Positions 14,158-14,948 of a stretch of DNA of 14,948 bases are shown piece after piece (the first letter of the stretch is position 1; each line of letters starts with the position of its first letter). Source of the stretch: Patescibacteria group bacterium. Lineage in GTDB: Bacteria; Patescibacteriota; Minisyncoccia; UBA6257; Colwellbacteraceae. Where the stretch lies: positions 1 to 14,948 of the forward strand of contig JAHJZF010000052.1 of the NCBI GenBank assembly GCA_018826645.1, given 5' to 3'. The notes beneath the pieces are model-generated. The model had not been told where the DNA came from. It searched no databases and was given only the letters and a program-made list of their open reading frames with translations. A program made the translations under genes and the position numbers.

Positions 14158-14736
14158 ATGGATATAAAATATAAACATTTCGACACACTATTAAGCGAGC
14201 GCGATTTGTGTTTTGTAGATACAGAGACTACCGGCTTCGAGCTTGATAAAGAGCTTCTTGAGATAGGAGCAGTTGTGGCAAAAGCCAATACTTTTGAAAA
14301 AATAGATGAGATAGATATCAAAATAAAACCGAGCCATATTGAAAATGCGTCACCAGAAGCGCTAGAGATAGTTGGCTACAACGAAGAAGAGTGGGAGAAA
14401 GAAGGCGTGAATGCTAAAAAGGGACTTAGAATGTTTTTAGACTTTGCCGAGAACACTATTCTTGTAGCGCAAAACCTACCTTTCGATTGGATGCACATTC
14501 AAAAGGCTCTTGAAGAACATGAACTACAACCGACATATCACTATAAGGGCTTAGATACTTTTTCTTTAGGTTGGTTAATGTTGGGAGACAAGGCAGAATT
14601 TACTAGACTCTCTTTAAAAGAAATGGCAGATTACTTCAAGATTAATATGGGCACTCATCACAGGGCGATAGACGATGCAAGAACAGCGTATGAAATCTTT
14701 TTGAAATTAGTGAAGACGTATGACGGCAAAAGATAA
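14158..14736 (+). CDS. DEDDh 3'-5' exonuclease (DnaQ/RNase T-like)
   Basis: A stand-alone exonuclease domain of 192 residues. Exo I is FVDTETTGFELD (19-30), with metal-binding Asp21 and Glu23. Exo II is VAQNLPFDW (103-111), with Asp110. Exo III is HHRAIDDARTAYEIF (167-181), with His168 as general base and Asp173, which makes it the DEDDh subtype. No BRCT, UvrC or polymerase part is attached. It could be the proofreading epsilon subunit of the replicative polymerase, an RNase T/oligoribonuclease-like enzyme, or a general repair nuclease; the sequence alone does not decide. It lies 3 nt after pgk with no Shine-Dalgarno and overlaps the RNase H gene by 17 nt, so the two nucleases are probably co-translated. 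Confidence 0.88.
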   Translation: MDIKYKHFDTLLSERDLCFVDTETTGFELDKELLEIGAVVAKANTFEKIDEIDIKIKPSHIENASPEALEIVGYNEEEWEKEGVNAKKGLRMFLDFAENTILVAQNLPFDWMHIQKALEEHELQPTYHYKGLDTFSLGWLMLGDKAEFTRLSLKEMADYFKINMGTHHRAIDDARTAYEIFLKLVKTYDGKR

Positions 14737-14948
14737 ATATCTAATTAATACGGACGGAGGTTCGAGGGGCAACCCCGGACCATCTGCAATCGGTGCAGTC
14801 GTTGGAGGCAGGGGATACTCCGAAGCCATCGGCATCACCACTAATAATGTGGCTGAATATAACGCCGTTATTTTCGCTCTTAAAAAGGCCAAGCAACTTC
14901 TAACTAAAGCTAAGGCAAAAACGACACATATTGAATTGCGAACAGACA
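14720..14948 (+). CDS. rnhA: Type I ribonuclease H, N-terminal 76 residues (cut by window end)
   Basis: An open frame starts at ATG 14720 and runs off the window after 76 codons plus one base. It has the RNase H1 start LINTDGGSRGNPGPSAIGAV (8-27) with catalytic Asp12. TTNNVAEYNAVIFALKKA (40-57) carries Glu46, and the third acid Asp76 is in IELRTD at the very edge. RNase HI removes RNA from RNA-DNA hybrids, including Okazaki primers and R-loops. The TDGGSRGNPGP-TNN-AEY version is the short bacterial/archaeal-like family rather than the E. coli form (DGSCLGNPGPGG). It overlaps the exonuclease gene by 17 nt in another frame and lacks a Shine-Dalgarno. The C-terminal part is outside the window. 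Confidence 0.88.
   Translation, partial: MTAKDKYLINTDGGSRGNPGPSAIGAVVGGRGYSEAIGITTNNVAEYNAVIFALKKAKQLLTKAKAKTTHIELRTD

Noticed and set aside
13974..14321. 115-codon minus-strand open frame across the pgk/exonuclease junction
   Set aside because: It overlaps two well-supported genes and has no recognisable features.

Overview
The window is about 15 kb of moderately AT-rich DNA, densely packed on the plus strand. It most likely comes from a Patescibacteria (CPR) genome, probably of the Parcubacteria type. The support is a PEGA-domain protein at the left edge, a short ProRS without an editing insertion, a degenerate clamp-loader delta' subunit, an operon with almost no intergenic DNA, and hardly any Shine-Dalgarno sequences. 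UGA is used as a stop (ends of galT, dedA and tpiA), so the UGA=Gly code of Gracilibacteria/Absconditabacteria does not apply. The lineage is inferred from gene content, not from a marker phylogeny.

Layout. (1) Positions 1-177, minus strand: the 5' end of a PEGA-domain membrane protein, divergent from murA across a 20-bp gap that holds two overlapping -10 boxes. (2) Positions 198-12943, plus strand: thirteen genes with gaps of at most 4 bp or overlaps of up to 26 bp. In order they are murA, mreB (copy 1), holB-like, frr, rseP-type M50 protease, proS, mreB (copy 2), mreC, mreD, PBP2 (mrdA), a galT-family gene, a dedA-family gene, tpiA and gtrA-family (fourteen counting gtrA). (3) Positions 12944-13095: the only sizeable non-coding gap. 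It has a strong-looking promoter, a long imperfect hairpin with a GUAA tetraloop and a perfect 13-bp GC-cored hairpin. (4) Positions 13096-14948, plus strand: a divergent pgk, a DEDDh exonuclease and the 5' part of a type I RNase H gene cut by the window end.

How the genes fit together. The long cluster is mainly a cell-envelope and cell-shape operon. MurA makes peptidoglycan precursor; two MreB paralogues, MreC, MreD and PBP2 form an elongasome (no RodA/SEDS gene lies in the window); DedA- and GtrA-family proteins may handle polyprenyl-phosphate carriers. Translation genes (frr, proS), a replication subunit and triose-phosphate isomerase are interleaved. The order frr-rseP-proS looks like a contracted form of the widespread frr-uppS-cdsA-dxr-rseP-proS neighbourhood. 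Lower glycolysis is represented by tpiA and pgk.

No mobile element, CRISPR array, tRNA or rRNA was recognised, and I did not find a clear new multi-gene system. The most unusual items are the shared divergent, apparently leaderless promoter; the structured RNA or leader before pgk; the altered substrate-binding motif of Pgk; and the Asp-to-Asn change in the nucleotide-binding motif of MreB copy 1.
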